Positions 1 to 11,273 of a stretch of DNA of 12,016 bases are shown in pieces. Under the pieces are notes generated by a model, which worked only from the letters and a program-made list of their open reading frames with translations, was not told where the DNA came from and searched no databases. Origin of the DNA: Planctomycetaceae bacterium (GTDB lineage: Bacteria > Planctomycetota > UBA1135 > GCA-002686595); assembly GCA_013360535.1 (NCBI GenBank), contig JABWBL010000139.1, forward strand, positions 1 through 12,016. The letters run 5' to 3'. The position numbers were made by a program, and so were the translations under genes. Every line of letters starts with the position of its first letter. Position 1 is the first letter of the stretch.

Positions 1-3000
1 TCGCGCTCGCGCTCGGGCACGCGCCTGCCCTACGCGCGCAACGTCTCGTTCGAGGTGCGCGGCAAGCGACCGATCGCCGGTCGCGCGGCGCTCGTCACCG
101 ACCTCGATGTCGACGAACGCAGCTTCGTCGCGGAAGGTGACGTCGAGGTCGTCACCGCCGAAGGGCGCGGCACGGGAGAACGCTTCGAGGCCCGCTCGGA
201 GCTCACGGGCGAGCTCTCGGGCACGCTCGAGCGCCCGGCACGGCTCGAGACGCAGGAGGGCTGGTTCGAGGCGCTGTTCCTCGACGTCGAGGAGCACGTG
301 ATCGATGCGCGCGGTGCGGCGAGCGCGTCGGTGAAGCACGGCGGTCTCGCGCACGAGATCGACGCGGGCTGGATCGTCGCGCAGCGCAAGAATCCCGTCG
401 AGGACGACCCGACGCCGGCGGACCTCGTGCTCGATGCGGGCGGCGACGTGCACATCGTGCGCAGCGCGCCGCAGAGCCACCTCGACGTGCGTGCGCAGCG
501 CTTCCACGCCGAGGCCGACGAGTTCACCGACGCGCAAGGCAAGCTCGACTTCGAGCCGACGCTCGTCATCGCGGCCGGCGACGTCGCCTTCGAGATCGAC
601 CAGTCCGGCGTGCACCGCGAGGGCGCGGCGGGGCGGCTGGAGCTGCGCGGCGACCGCTCGGGCGAGCTCGAGCCCGCAGCGGGCGGCAAGGTCTCGCTCA
701 CGGGCGAGATCGAGGGCCGTCCGGGCCGCTTCGACCTGCTCGCGGACCGCATCGAGTTCAACCCCGAGCGCCTGCTCGCGTCGGGTTTCGAGCTCGAGCT
801 CGACGGCGTCGTCTCGGGCCTCTCCGCGGAAGCGAGCGATCCGCAGGCGCGGCGCGTGCGCGTGATCGGCGGCCTGATGTCGCTCGACCGCTCGCTGCTC
901 GCGCTGACGCGCGGCGTCTACATCGGCGGCAAGACGCGCGACCTCGAGCCGTGGTCGCTCGACGCCGAGCTCGTGCTCCTGCGCAGCAAGCCGCTCTCGG
1001 GCGACATGGACGAGCGCGACGTGCCGGCCGCGCTGGTCGACATCATCGCCGAAGGCTCGGTGCAGGTCTCGGTCGCGCCGCTGGGCCGTGCGCGCTCGCG
1101 CGTGCTGACGCTCGACCACGACTCGCGCCGCATCACGCTGCTCGGCGATCCGGACTCCGAGGAGAACCGCGAGGCCACCATCGAGCGCGGCGGCGTCGCG
1201 TGGCGCTCGAGCGAGTTCACTTTCGACCTCGCCTCGGGCTTCCTGCAGTCGGCCGCGGGGCGCGTGCTCTCCGACCCGAGCCTGCCGGAGAGCTGGTCCT
1301 ACAGCTACGACGCGCTCGAGCCGCTCCTGCTCGAGGACCGCAACGCGCTCGTGTTCCGCCAGCCCGTGTGGCGCAGCGGCGCTTCGCTCGTGCGCGCGAA
1401 CTGGGCGATCCTGTGGGTCGATCAGGCCGAGTGGAACAAGCTCGGCAGCGGCTCGCGCGAGGAGCCGCTCGTCCCCGATCCCGACTCCGCCGCAGCGCGC
1501 CGCCTGCCGACGCGCATGCTCGGCGGCCTGCCGATCGACCGCTTCGGCGCCTGGTTGCACGAGATGTACCTCGACGGCGACGTCGAGTACCGCATCAACG
1601 ACGTGCGCAGGGCGCGCGCGGCCGGCGTGTACCTCGACATGGTCGACGGCCACGGCTGGGTGCACGACTTCGTGCTCGACGTCGACCTGCCGATCGGCAG
1701 CCGCACGTACCAGCTCAAGGTCCGCGCGGACTGGCTGCGCAGCTCGATGGACGGTGCGCTGCGCGCGAACGGCGCGCTCGCCACGACCTGCGCGCACGAC
1801 CTCCCCCACTACGTGATCAAGATCGGCGACTTCTCGGTCGACCCGCGTTACGTCACGCGCGAGCGCACCAACCGCCGCACCGGCAAGGTCGAGACGTCGG
1901 AGGAGCTCGACGGCTGGGAGCTGTCGATGGACGACAACGAGATCTCGTTCATCGGCGGCCTCGGACTGCCGCTGCCGCGCATCGCGGTTCCGACGGGACC
2001 CAACTTCGACATCGACTCCGACGCGCTCTCCGTCGGCGGCTGGCGCCTGCCGTCCTTCGGCAGCGACTCGAAGCTCGGCACGTTCATCTCGGCCAACTTC
2101 TCGGTCGACGTCGCGTGGATCGGCGAGGGCCTGTACTGGTTCCTGCGCCAGTTCGCGGGCACCGAACTCGACCTGCCCAAGCTGGAAGGCCGCACCAGCA
2201 CGCACGTCGACCTGACCAGCCGCGGCATCGTCGTCGGCGTCGAGAGCGAGCTGCGCGGCGAGGATCGTTACCGCTGGCTCGTCAACCTCGACACCGTGTG
2301 GGACACCGGGCGGGACCGGGGCCTCGTGCGCGTCGATCGGTCGGAACGCGAGGACTTGCGCACGTGGCTGCACTCGCGCGGCCGCTACACGCTCGGGCCG
2401 ACGGAGTGGCTCGACGCCGTCGTCACGCTGCAGTCCGACCCCGGCGTGCAGTCGGAGTTCTTCGAGAGCAACTACCTCGCCTTCGAGGAGCGCGAGAACT
2501 TCCTCTACTGGCGGCGCGTCGAGAACAGCGAGTTCTGGAGCGCGACGGCCGAGGCGCGCCTCGAGGACTACCGCACCGAGGTCGTCGACCAGCCTTCGGT
2601 CTCGTGGATGCTCGGTCGCGAGGAACTCGGGCACGTCGGCGGGCTCGCGCTCGTGCGCACCTCGAACTTCAGCTTCGACCACTACGCACGCTTCGTCGGC
2701 GACCCGCGCTACGAAGCGCCCTTCGTCGACGGCCTCGGCGATCGCGACGTCTCGCGCTTCGACACGGGGCACCGGCTCGAGCTGCCGTGGACGCCGGACG
2801 TCGCGGGCCTGCGCGTGACGCCGTACCTCGAGCTGCGCGGCACGGGCTGGAGCGACAACGTCGCGAACGACAGCGTGGCCGCGCGGGGCGCGCTGATCGC
2901 GGGCATCCAGGCGACGACCTCGCTGTGGCGCGTCTTCGCGAGCGGCTCGCGGCACGTGCTGATGCCCTCGATCGCGCTGCACGGCGATCTGATGAGCGAG

Positions 3001-3639
3001 GAGTCGGGCTTCCCGATCGTGCAGTTCGATGCGCTCGAGCGCTCGGTCAAGGGACGCTACGTCGACTTCAGCCTGCGCTCGCGCTGGGAAAGCCGCGAGC
3101 TCCTGAGCGACCTCGACCTCGAGCTCACGCAGAGCTGGGCGGACGAGGTCGGCCCCAACCTGCCCGAAGGCTGGCTGCCGCTCGCGACGCGCGCCAACTG
3201 GCTCTCGAACCTCTCCGGCATCCCGTTCGGCGTCTCCCACGACGCGCGCTACGACACCGACAGCGGCCAGACGGACTACTCGCGCACGTTCTTCGGTTTC
3301 GAGCCCTTCGACAGCCTCGACATCGAGACGGGCTACCACACCGGACGCGACCTGCTCGGGGTCAAGCTCTACGAAGCCTTCACGCTCGGCGCCCGCTACC
3401 GCTTCTCGCCCAAGTGGGAGCTCGAGGGTCGCCAGACCTTCAGCGTCGGCTTCGGACGCGATCGCCTCGGCTACTCGGTCATGCTGCGGCGCTTCGGCCA
3501 CGACTTCGTGTTCGAGATCGACAACTCCTACGTCGCCGGCGAAGGCGCGGGCAGCCTGCGCTTCAACATCACCCCGAACTTCGTCTGGCGCCGCAACGAC
3601 ACGAGCCAGATCGACCGCTGGCGCGCGCTGCGGCGTTAG
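1..3639 (+). CDS. LptD-like LPS-assembly outer-membrane protein, 5'-partial
   Basis: The frame is open from the first base to TAG at 3637-3639, so the gene starts upstream; the GTG at 55 is probably internal. At least 1212 residues are present, against about 780 in E. coli LptD. The first ~300 residues read as LptA/OstA-type beta strands (AEGDVEV-, GERFEA-, LTGEL-like repeats), which in this family form the periplasmic jellyroll that receives LPS. Around residues 593-610 is a TTC-x4-PHY segment resembling the TSC/TTC-PHY stretch that precedes the LptD barrel. From about residue 700 onward there are alternating beta strands, with an LptD-like SDPG-x3-EFFE block at 812-822 and an aromatic-rich C-terminus typical of an outer-membrane barrel. 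By family, LptD inserts lipopolysaccharide or a similar glycolipid into the outer leaflet. The N-terminal signal peptide cannot be seen. A distant OstA-family barrel with another cargo is possible. Confidence 0.8.
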   Translation, partial: SRSRSGTRLPYARNVSFEVRGKRPIAGRAALVTDLDVDERSFVAEGDVEVVTAEGRGTGERFEARSELTGELSGTLERPARLETQEGWFEALFLDVEEHVIDARGAASASVKHGGLAHEIDAGWIVAQRKNPVEDDPTPADLVLDAGGDVHIVRSAPQSHLDVRAQRFHAEADEFTDAQGKLDFEPTLVIAAGDVAFEIDQSGVHREGAAGRLELRGDRSGELEPAAGGKVSLTGEIEGRPGRFDLLADRIEFNPERLLASGFELELDGVVSGLSAEASDPQARRVRVIGGLMSLDRSLLALTRGVYIGGKTRDLEPWSLDAELVLLRSKPLSGDMDERDVPAALVDIIAEGSVQVSVAPLGRARSRVLTLDHDSRRITLLGDPDSEENREATIERGGVAWRSSEFTFDLASGFLQSAAGRVLSDPSLPESWSYSYDALEPLLLEDRNALVFRQPVWRSGASLVRANWAILWVDQAEWNKLGSGSREEPLVPDPDSAAARRLPTRMLGGLPIDRFGAWLHEMYLDGDVEYRINDVRRARAAGVYLDMVDGHGWVHDFVLDVDLPIGSRTYQLKVRADWLRSSMDGALRANGALATTCAHDLPHYVIKIGDFSVDPRYVTRERTNRRTGKVETSEELDGWELSMDDNEISFIGGLGLPLPRIAVPTGPNFDIDSDALSVGGWRLPSFGSDSKLGTFISANFSVDVAWIGEGLYWFLRQFAGTELDLPKLEGRTSTHVDLTSRGIVVGVESELRGEDRYRWLVNLDTVWDTGRDRGLVRVDRSEREDLRTWLHSRGRYTLGPTEWLDAVVTLQSDPGVQSEFFESNYLAFEERENFLYWRRVENSEFWSATAEARLEDYRTEVVDQPSVSWMLGREELGHVGGLALVRTSNFSFDHYARFVGDPRYEAPFVDGLGDRDVSRFDTGHRLELPWTPDVAGLRVTPYLELRGTGWSDNVANDSVAARGALIAGIQATTSLWRVFASGSRHVLMPSIALHGDLMSEESGFPIVQFDALERSVKGRYVDFSLRSRWESRELLSDLDLELTQSWADEVGPNLPEGWLPLATRANWLSNLSGIPFGVSHDARYDTDSGQTDYSRTFFGFEPFDSLDIETGYHTGRDLLGVKLYEAFTLGARYRFSPKWELEGRQTFSVGFGRDRLGYSVMLRRFGHDFVFEIDNSYVAGEGAGSLRFNITPNFVWRRNDTSQIDRWRALRR

Positions 3640-3652
3640 CCCGCGCGCGGGC
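3639..3652 (+). terminator. Perfect GC palindrome at the lptD-like stop, possible weak terminator
   Basis: GCCCGCGCGCGGGC is a 14-bp perfect palindrome beginning on the last base of the TAG stop. It is followed by CTTGTC rather than a real T-run, so it would be a poor intrinsic terminator. It could instead protect the 3' end or do nothing. Confidence 0.3.
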
Positions 3653-3713
3653 CTTGTCGCGAACTTCGCAGCCTCCGGGGCGAGCGTCGGAGCCGGAGCG
3701 GGGCCCCAGCGGC

Positions 3714-3719
3714 TAGAAT
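3714..3719 (+). promoter_or_regulatory. Possible -10 element (TAGAAT) for the Tat gene
   Basis: TAGAAT matches the bacterial -10 consensus TATAAT at five of six positions and stands out in GC-rich sequence. It ends 9 bases before the GTG at 3729, so transcription would start at about 3726-3729 and the mRNA would be leaderless or nearly so. No convincing -35 box lies 16-18 bp upstream (AGCCGG at 3691-3696). This fits the lack of a Shine-Dalgarno before the GTG. Confidence 0.35.
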
Positions 3720-3728
3720 GCCCGCGCC

Positions 3729-4205
3729 GTGGAATTCTTCGGACTGTCCCCGATCGAGCTGCTCGTGATCGTCGTGGTCGCGATCGTCATGTTCGGCCAG
3801 CGCCTGCCGCAGGTCGCGGGCGAGACGGCGGCGACGCTGCAGCGCTTCAAGCGCTCGCTCACCGACCTGCGCCGCGAGACGGGCATCGATCAGGAGATCT
3901 ACAAGGCCAAGCGCGAGTTCGAGGAGGCCCAGCGGCAGGCGCGCGCTGTCGATCCGCGCATGGAGCTGTCGCGCGAGGCGGCGGCGGCGAAGGCTCAGGC
4001 GGCAGCGCTCGCGCGCGAGGCGTCGCTGCGCAGCGAGCCCGGCGGAATGACGCAGGTGAGCGCGGCGAGCGAGCTCGAGGCTACGCCGCCGTCTGGCTCG
4101 ACCCCGGCGCTTCCGGGTCGTCCAGATCCGGGTTCTGCAGGAACGAGTCCGGCGGCAGGAGCGACTCCCCCGACGGCTGATCCGGCGCATCCGGGTCAAG
4201 GTTGA
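3729..4205 (+). CDS. Sec-independent (Tat) translocase subunit, TatA/TatB family
   Basis: 158 residues from GTG at 3729. Residues 2-5 are a short periplasmic start and about 6-23 form one hydrophobic helix (SPIELLVIVVVAIVMFG). These are followed by the FG hinge at 22-23 and a basic amphipathic helix (about 25-60), the standard TatA/TatB plan. These inner-membrane proteins help move folded, twin-arginine-tagged proteins with TatC; no tatC lies in this window. E10 inside the helix and the RLP-x-V stretch after the hinge lean towards TatB, while overall it remains ambiguous. Residues 60-100 are charged helix and the last ~41 residues are Pro/Gly/Ala/Thr-rich. That tail overlaps the opposite-strand gene by 125 bp and has abnormal codon use: 21 of 41 codons end in A or T, against 1 of the 21 codons just before it. 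The functional protein may really end near residue 117. Confidence 0.85.
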   Translation: MEFFGLSPIELLVIVVVAIVMFGQRLPQVAGETAATLQRFKRSLTDLRRETGIDQEIYKAKREFEEAQRQARAVDPRMELSREAAAAKAQAAALAREASLRSEPGGMTQVSAASELEATPPSGSTPALPGRPDPGSAGTSPAAGATPPTADPAHPGQG

Positions 4206-4716
4206 ACAGCACGGCGGCATCGCCGGCGTCGAAGATCTTGTTCCAGTCGCCGCCACCTTCGGCAGCGCTCGGCGCCGCGAGGTGCTCCGCCAGCCAGCGG
4301 TTGTTGGTCTCGACGGAACCGACGACGGGCATCACCTGCAGGTCGGTGCTCAGCGCGAGCTGCGCGAGCACGTCCGCCGGAACCAGCGCCGGCATGCAGA
4401 CCGTGAGCAGCCGCTTGTGGCGCGAGAGCGGAATCAGCCGGTGCGTGCGCAGGAACTCCTGATCGAGCCCCTCGAGCGAGTCCTTCGACGGCTGGTAGAG
4501 GTCGACGGGCAGGAACGGCAGGCCGAACAGGTCGCACACGACGCGCGACAGCTCCCAGTCGCCGATCAGGCCCTCGCCCACGAGCAGCTCGGGGAACGGG
4601 ATCGGCCCGGACTGGCTCGACTGCAGCGCGAGCTTGAGCCGCTGGGGCTCGACGAGGCCGCGTTGGCCGAGGATCTCGGCGAGGCTGGTGTAGTCGAGGC
4701 GATAGCTGTGCTTCAC
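4081..4716 (-). CDS. Stand-alone MshEN (GspE/PilB N-terminal) domain protein
   Basis: 211 residues from GTG at 4716 to TAG at 4081. Residues 10-73 show the two half-repeats of a MshEN/T2SSE-N domain: LAEILGQRGLVEP then a helix, and PELLVGEGLIGDWELSRVVCDLFGLPFLPVDL. Residues ~75-150 continue in GspE-N style (IPLSRHKRLLTVCMP..., then a beta-alpha segment ending NNRWLAEHL). No Walker A, Walker B or other ATPase domain follows, so it is not a full secretion or pilus motor. The tail (about 160-211) is acidic and Pro-rich, probably disordered. In the first half-repeat the usual Arg and Gly of the c-di-GMP motif are Ser11 and Ala13; in the second they are Pro40 and Pro42. Known MshEN domains bind c-di-GMP, and here I infer weak or no binding. 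It could be an adaptor or regulator for a type II secretion or type IV pilus ATPase. No Shine-Dalgarno precedes the GTG. Confidence 0.75.
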   Translation of the reverse strand: MKHSYRLDYTSLAEILGQRGLVEPQRLKLALQSSQSGPIPFPELLVGEGLIGDWELSRVVCDLFGLPFLPVDLYQPSKDSLEGLDQEFLRTHRLIPLSRHKRLLTVCMPALVPADVLAQLALSTDLQVMPVVGSVETNNRWLAEHLAAPSAAEGGGDWNKIFDAGDAAVLFNLDPDAPDQPSGESLLPPDSFLQNPDLDDPEAPGSSQTAA

Positions 4717-5000
4717 GTCGGGGGGACCGGCTGGGTGCCCGCGGACTATCGGCCACCCTGCGCGAGCAGCCTGAAGGCCGGAACGCTTTTCCGCCCCCCG
4801 GATGCCCCGGTGCTCCCGAAAGCGGGACCCTCGACGGCGAGGGGCCCCCGCCGCGTCGCGTCGGGAGCCCCTTGGAAGTCGCATTGGCGGTCGCGCGTCC
4901 GGTTCAGAGACCGCGAGAGCTTCACGGTCCCGCGGTCCGACGCCGCCAGGCGAAGGTGGATCCGGCGTCCCGAGGGTTCTCCTGCGCTCGTCGGGAACTC
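4717..5000. other. Hairpin-rich gap between gyrB and the MshEN gene
   Basis: This non-coding stretch follows the gyrB stop in transcript direction. It contains four short perfect stems: TCCCG/CGGGA (4814-4827), CCCTCG/CGAGGG (4828-4843), GACCGCG/CGCGGTC (4909-4937) and GACGCCG/CGGCGTC (4939-4969). The first two abut directly and the last two are one base apart. None is followed by a T-run on either strand. A weak -10-like GATAGT on the minus strand (4750-4745) lies ~28 bases before the MshEN GTG. No convincing small gene is seen. Confidence 0.5.
4909..4969 (-). terminator. Paired hairpins downstream of gyrB, possible transcript end
   Basis: Two 7-bp perfect stems (4939-4945 with 4963-4969, and 4909-4915 with 4931-4937) begin about 32 bases after the gyrB TAG. 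Loops are 17 and 15 bases, and no T-run follows, so classic intrinsic termination is unlikely. They may serve as 3'-end protection or an atypical terminator. GC-rich sequence forms such stems by chance fairly often. Confidence 0.25.
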
Positions 5001-9021
<4,021 letters not shown>

Positions 9022-9080
9022 GGAGCGGATCTTTGGGCTGGAGGTACGGTCGCGTCGGAGGAAGGTTTTCCCCTCTCTCC

Positions 9081-9110
9081 ATCTAGTATTGGATTCATCA
9101 TCATCTTAAC
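9081..9110 (-). promoter_or_regulatory. AT-rich patch: possible dnaN promoter and/or unwinding element
   Basis: 21 of 30 bases are A or T in a sequence that is otherwise strongly GC-rich. On the minus strand it contains -10-like words (AATACT at 9089-9084 and the overlapping TACTAG), about 60 bases before the dnaN ATG. No good -35 was found. The position also suits a DNA unwinding element. Both roles could coexist. Confidence 0.4.
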
Positions 9111-9194
9111 GAGGCGCGGGGCTGTGCAGAACCTCGGCGTGCCCTTGCCCAAGTACTTTTCCGGTCGGGACTTGGAGCGCGCCGTCCACGGGTC

Positions 9195-9207
9195 GCCAAG
9201 CCTTGGC
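9195..9207. repeat. 13-bp palindrome GCCAAG-C-CTTGGC
   Basis: Perfect 6-bp arms around one central base, just beside the DnaA-box-like site. It could be a protein-binding site in the candidate origin; no known regulator is recognised. Confidence 0.45.
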
Positions 9208-9210
9208 AAG

Positions 9211-9219
9211 TGTGGACGA
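9211..9219 (-). promoter_or_regulatory. DnaA-box-like site TCGTCCACA
   Basis: The site matches TTGTCCACA, the form of the DnaA box preferred in GC-rich genomes such as Streptomyces, at eight of nine positions. It matches the E. coli consensus TTATCCACA at seven of nine. It lies within the dnaA-dnaN gap. Confidence 0.35.
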
Positions 9220-9411
9220 ACCGTGGGTTGGTGGGGAGCTTCTCGACAGCCCTGCACGGGCAGAACTTGTGGAGTTCCCAAGGCCTCGATTGCTCCTCAA
9301 TCCGTCCCCGTCCCGCACCCGCCAGGTCCACGGTCCTTCCAGAGCTTGCTGACAGGTTCTCCCATGCCGAACTCGAGCGGCGGAGTGCCTCGAGCGCCTG
9401 CGGAGCCCTGG

Positions 9412-9456
9412 AAAAAAGTCAATCGCCGCGGGAGCCAGCGAGGCTCCAGCGGCGAT
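9412..9456 (-). terminator. Strong intrinsic terminator of dnaA
   Basis: About 28 bases after the dnaA TAG on the minus strand is a near-perfect hairpin. An 8-bp stem (9449-9456 with 9422-9429) and one mismatch (9448/9430) lead to a 6-bp stem (9442-9447 with 9431-9436) around a 5-base loop. Then comes TGAC and six T residues (plus-strand A run 9412-9417). This is a textbook rho-independent terminator, implying that dnaA is transcribed separately from dnaN. Confidence 0.9.
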
Positions 9457-9484
9457 CGGATCGAGGAAACAGGGCACCGTTCGA

Positions 9485-11035
9485 CTAGCGCCGCAGCTGG
9501 CTCAACAACCCCTGGACCGAGGCACGGAACCGGTCGTCGGACTTCATCTGCTTCTCGATCTGCTCGACGGCGTACAGCACCGTGGTGTGGTCGCGGCCTC
9601 CGAAGAAGCCGCCGATCTCCTCCAGCGAGTGGCGCGTGATCGTGCGCGCGAGGTACATGCCGATCTGGCGCGGGTGCGCGATGGCCTTCGTGCGCCGGCG
9701 CGACTGCAGCTCGGTGACCTTGAGCTGGAAGTGCGACGTGATCAGCCGCAGCACGTCGTCCATCGACGGCTGGCCCTTGGGCGACGTGAAGATCTCGCGC
9801 AGCACGTGGCGCGCGAGGTCGGGCGTCACGTCGAGGTTGTTGAGGCTCGCGTAGCCGATCAGGCGGTTCACGGCGCCCTCGAGCTCGCGGATGTTCGAGT
9901 CGATGTGCTCGGCCACGAGCTGCGCCACGCTGTCGGGCAGCTCCTTCCCGCGCTCGCGGCTCTTGCGCTTGAGGATTGCCATGCGCGTCTCGTAGCAGGG
10001 CTTCTCGATCTCGGTGACGAGGCCCCATTTGAAGCGCGAAACCAGCCGATCCTGCAGCGTCGGGATCTCCTTGGGCGGCGAGTCCGAGGACAGCACGATC
10101 TGCTTCGAGGCGTTGTAGAGCGTGTTGAACGTGTGGAAGAACTCCTCCTGCGTGCGCTCCTTGTTGGCGAGCAGGTGGATGTCGTCCACGACGAGCACGT
10201 CGACGTTGCGGTACTTGTTGCGGAACTTCTGCAGGTCGCCGTTCTCGAGCGCGCTGATGAAGTGGTTGATGAACGTCTCGCAGGACAGGTACAGGATCCT
10301 CGTCTGCGGGTCGCGCTCGAGCAGCGAGTAGCACAAGGACTGCAGGAGGTGCGTCTTGCCCAGTCCCACCGAGCCGTGCAGGAAGAACGGGTTGTAGGAC
10401 TTGCCCGGCGACTCCGAGACGCCGACCGCCGCCGCGTAGGCGAAGCGGTTGCACGGGCCGACGACGAAGTTGTCGAAGCGGTAGTGCGGGTTGAGCGCGA
10501 CGTCCGAGCTCCACAGCAGGCCGGACTCGGGCGCGTTGGCGCGGTTCTCGCGCGGCGTGCGCTGGCCCGTGCCCAGAGTCGCCGGCGCAGGCAGCGGCCC
10601 GGCGAGCGTCGCGCTCGACTCCTCCGGCGTGCGCGGGCGCGGTGGCGCGCTCAGTTCGGGGTCGATGTCGATCACGATCGGCCAGCTCTGGCCGAACACG
10701 GCGCGCGTCGCCTGCTCGAGCGCCAGCATGTAGTTGCTGCGCAGCCAGTCGGCGGCAAAGCCGTTCTGCACGACGAGGTGCACACCCTCGGGCCCGAAGC
10801 TCTTCAGGCCGGCGCGACGGAACCAGGTCTCGAACTGCTCGCGGCGGATCGACTTGCGCAGCGCGGTCTGGATCTGCTCCCAGGCGCTGGCGAGGTCTCC
10901 GCCTGCGTTCGAGGGGAATCCGGAGCCGACGAAGTCGGGCTCGGGCGTTTCCCGGACGGCCTCGAGGGCAGCGTCCTCCGTCGGGAGGGACGACTGCGAG
11001 GCGCTGTCCAGGCTCGGGTCTTGGTCGGGGCGCAT
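9485..11035 (-). CDS. dnaA: Chromosomal replication initiator protein DnaA
   Basis: 516 residues from ATG at 11035. Domain I (about 47-116, AWEQIQTALRKSIRREQFETWF...) follows a ~45-residue acidic/Ser-rich leader. Domain II (117-180) is a Pro-rich linker. Domain III AAA+ shows Walker A GSVGLGKTH at 221-229, Walker B VVDDIH at 282-287, sensor 1 SSDSPP at 316-321, arginine finger R334 in SRFKWGL and sensor 2 R383 in NIRELEGAVN. Domain IV binds DnaA boxes through HPRQIGMYLAR (455-464) and the signature GGRDHTTV at 479-486. ATP-DnaA opens the origin and often represses its own gene. An in-frame TTG at 11176 would add 47 residues, but 16 of those 47 codons end in A/T and the stretch looks like leader, so I prefer ATG 11035. 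A strong terminator follows, so it is probably monocistronic. Confidence 0.97.
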   Translation of the reverse strand: MRPDQDPSLDSASQSSLPTEDAALEAVRETPEPDFVGSGFPSNAGGDLASAWEQIQTALRKSIRREQFETWFRRAGLKSFGPEGVHLVVQNGFAADWLRSNYMLALEQATRAVFGQSWPIVIDIDPELSAPPRPRTPEESSATLAGPLPAPATLGTGQRTPRENRANAPESGLLWSSDVALNPHYRFDNFVVGPCNRFAYAAAVGVSESPGKSYNPFFLHGSVGLGKTHLLQSLCYSLLERDPQTRILYLSCETFINHFISALENGDLQKFRNKYRNVDVLVVDDIHLLANKERTQEEFFHTFNTLYNASKQIVLSSDSPPKEIPTLQDRLVSRFKWGLVTEIEKPCYETRMAILKRKSRERGKELPDSVAQLVAEHIDSNIRELEGAVNRLIGYASLNNLDVTPDLARHVLREIFTSPKGQPSMDDVLRLITSHFQLKVTELQSRRRTKAIAHPRQIGMYLARTITRHSLEEIGGFFGGRDHTTVLYAVEQIEKQMKSDDRFRASVQGLLSQLRR

Positions 11036-11273
11036 GGGGGTGGGAGTTCCGGGGTCGACTTCGGGAGAGTCGCCGCGTTCGAGGCTAGGGGAGCGCTCCG
11101 GGACGCCGTTGAGCCGGGGTATCAAGTTCCCACGAGAGGGTGTTTCTCGGAGATCTATCTTCCCGGTACGTCCCAAGGTCTCGGCGCTCTGTCCCGCGCA
11201 CTTCCGGAGGGTGGCCGGGGTGGCGCAGGCAGGCGGCGGACGAGACGGAGGGGGGCATCGAGGGCGGAGAGGG

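Larger units (their letters stand above)
9022..9484. other. dnaA-dnaN intergenic region, candidate replication origin
   Basis: 463 bases without a credible gene. It holds the dnaA terminator (9412-9456), an AT-rich patch (9081-9110), a DnaA-box-like site on the minus strand (TCGTCCACA, 9219-9211) and two copies of GTCCACGG (9184-9191, 9326-9333). It also has an odd palindrome GCCAAG-C-CTTGGC (9195-9207) and a stem GAACT/AGTTC (9263-9277). In many bacteria the origin lies next to dnaA or between dnaA and dnaN, which supports an oriC assignment. Only one box is close to consensus, so the assignment is tentative. Confidence 0.4.

Noticed and set aside
951..3716. Long plus-strand frame (about 920 codons) inside the lptD-like gene
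   Set aside because: Arg/Ala-rich low-complexity translation with no domain sense, in a second frame of a gene whose own frame shows LptD features.
3718..3768. ATG at 3718 as the start of the Tat gene
   Set aside because: It is in another frame and hits TGA at 3766 after 16 codons; the GTG at 3729 opens the Tat helix correctly.
9091..9105. ATCATCATC repeat read as a DnaA-trio origin element
   Set aside because: The trinucleotide phase does not give the TAG-type steps of DnaA-trios on either strand, and no box sits at the right distance; it is only AT-rich sequence.
11036..11176. TTG at 11176 as the dnaA start
   Set aside because: The added 47 codons have 16 ending in A/T, have no family similarity and lie in the expected untranslated leader. 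I kept it only as an alternative.
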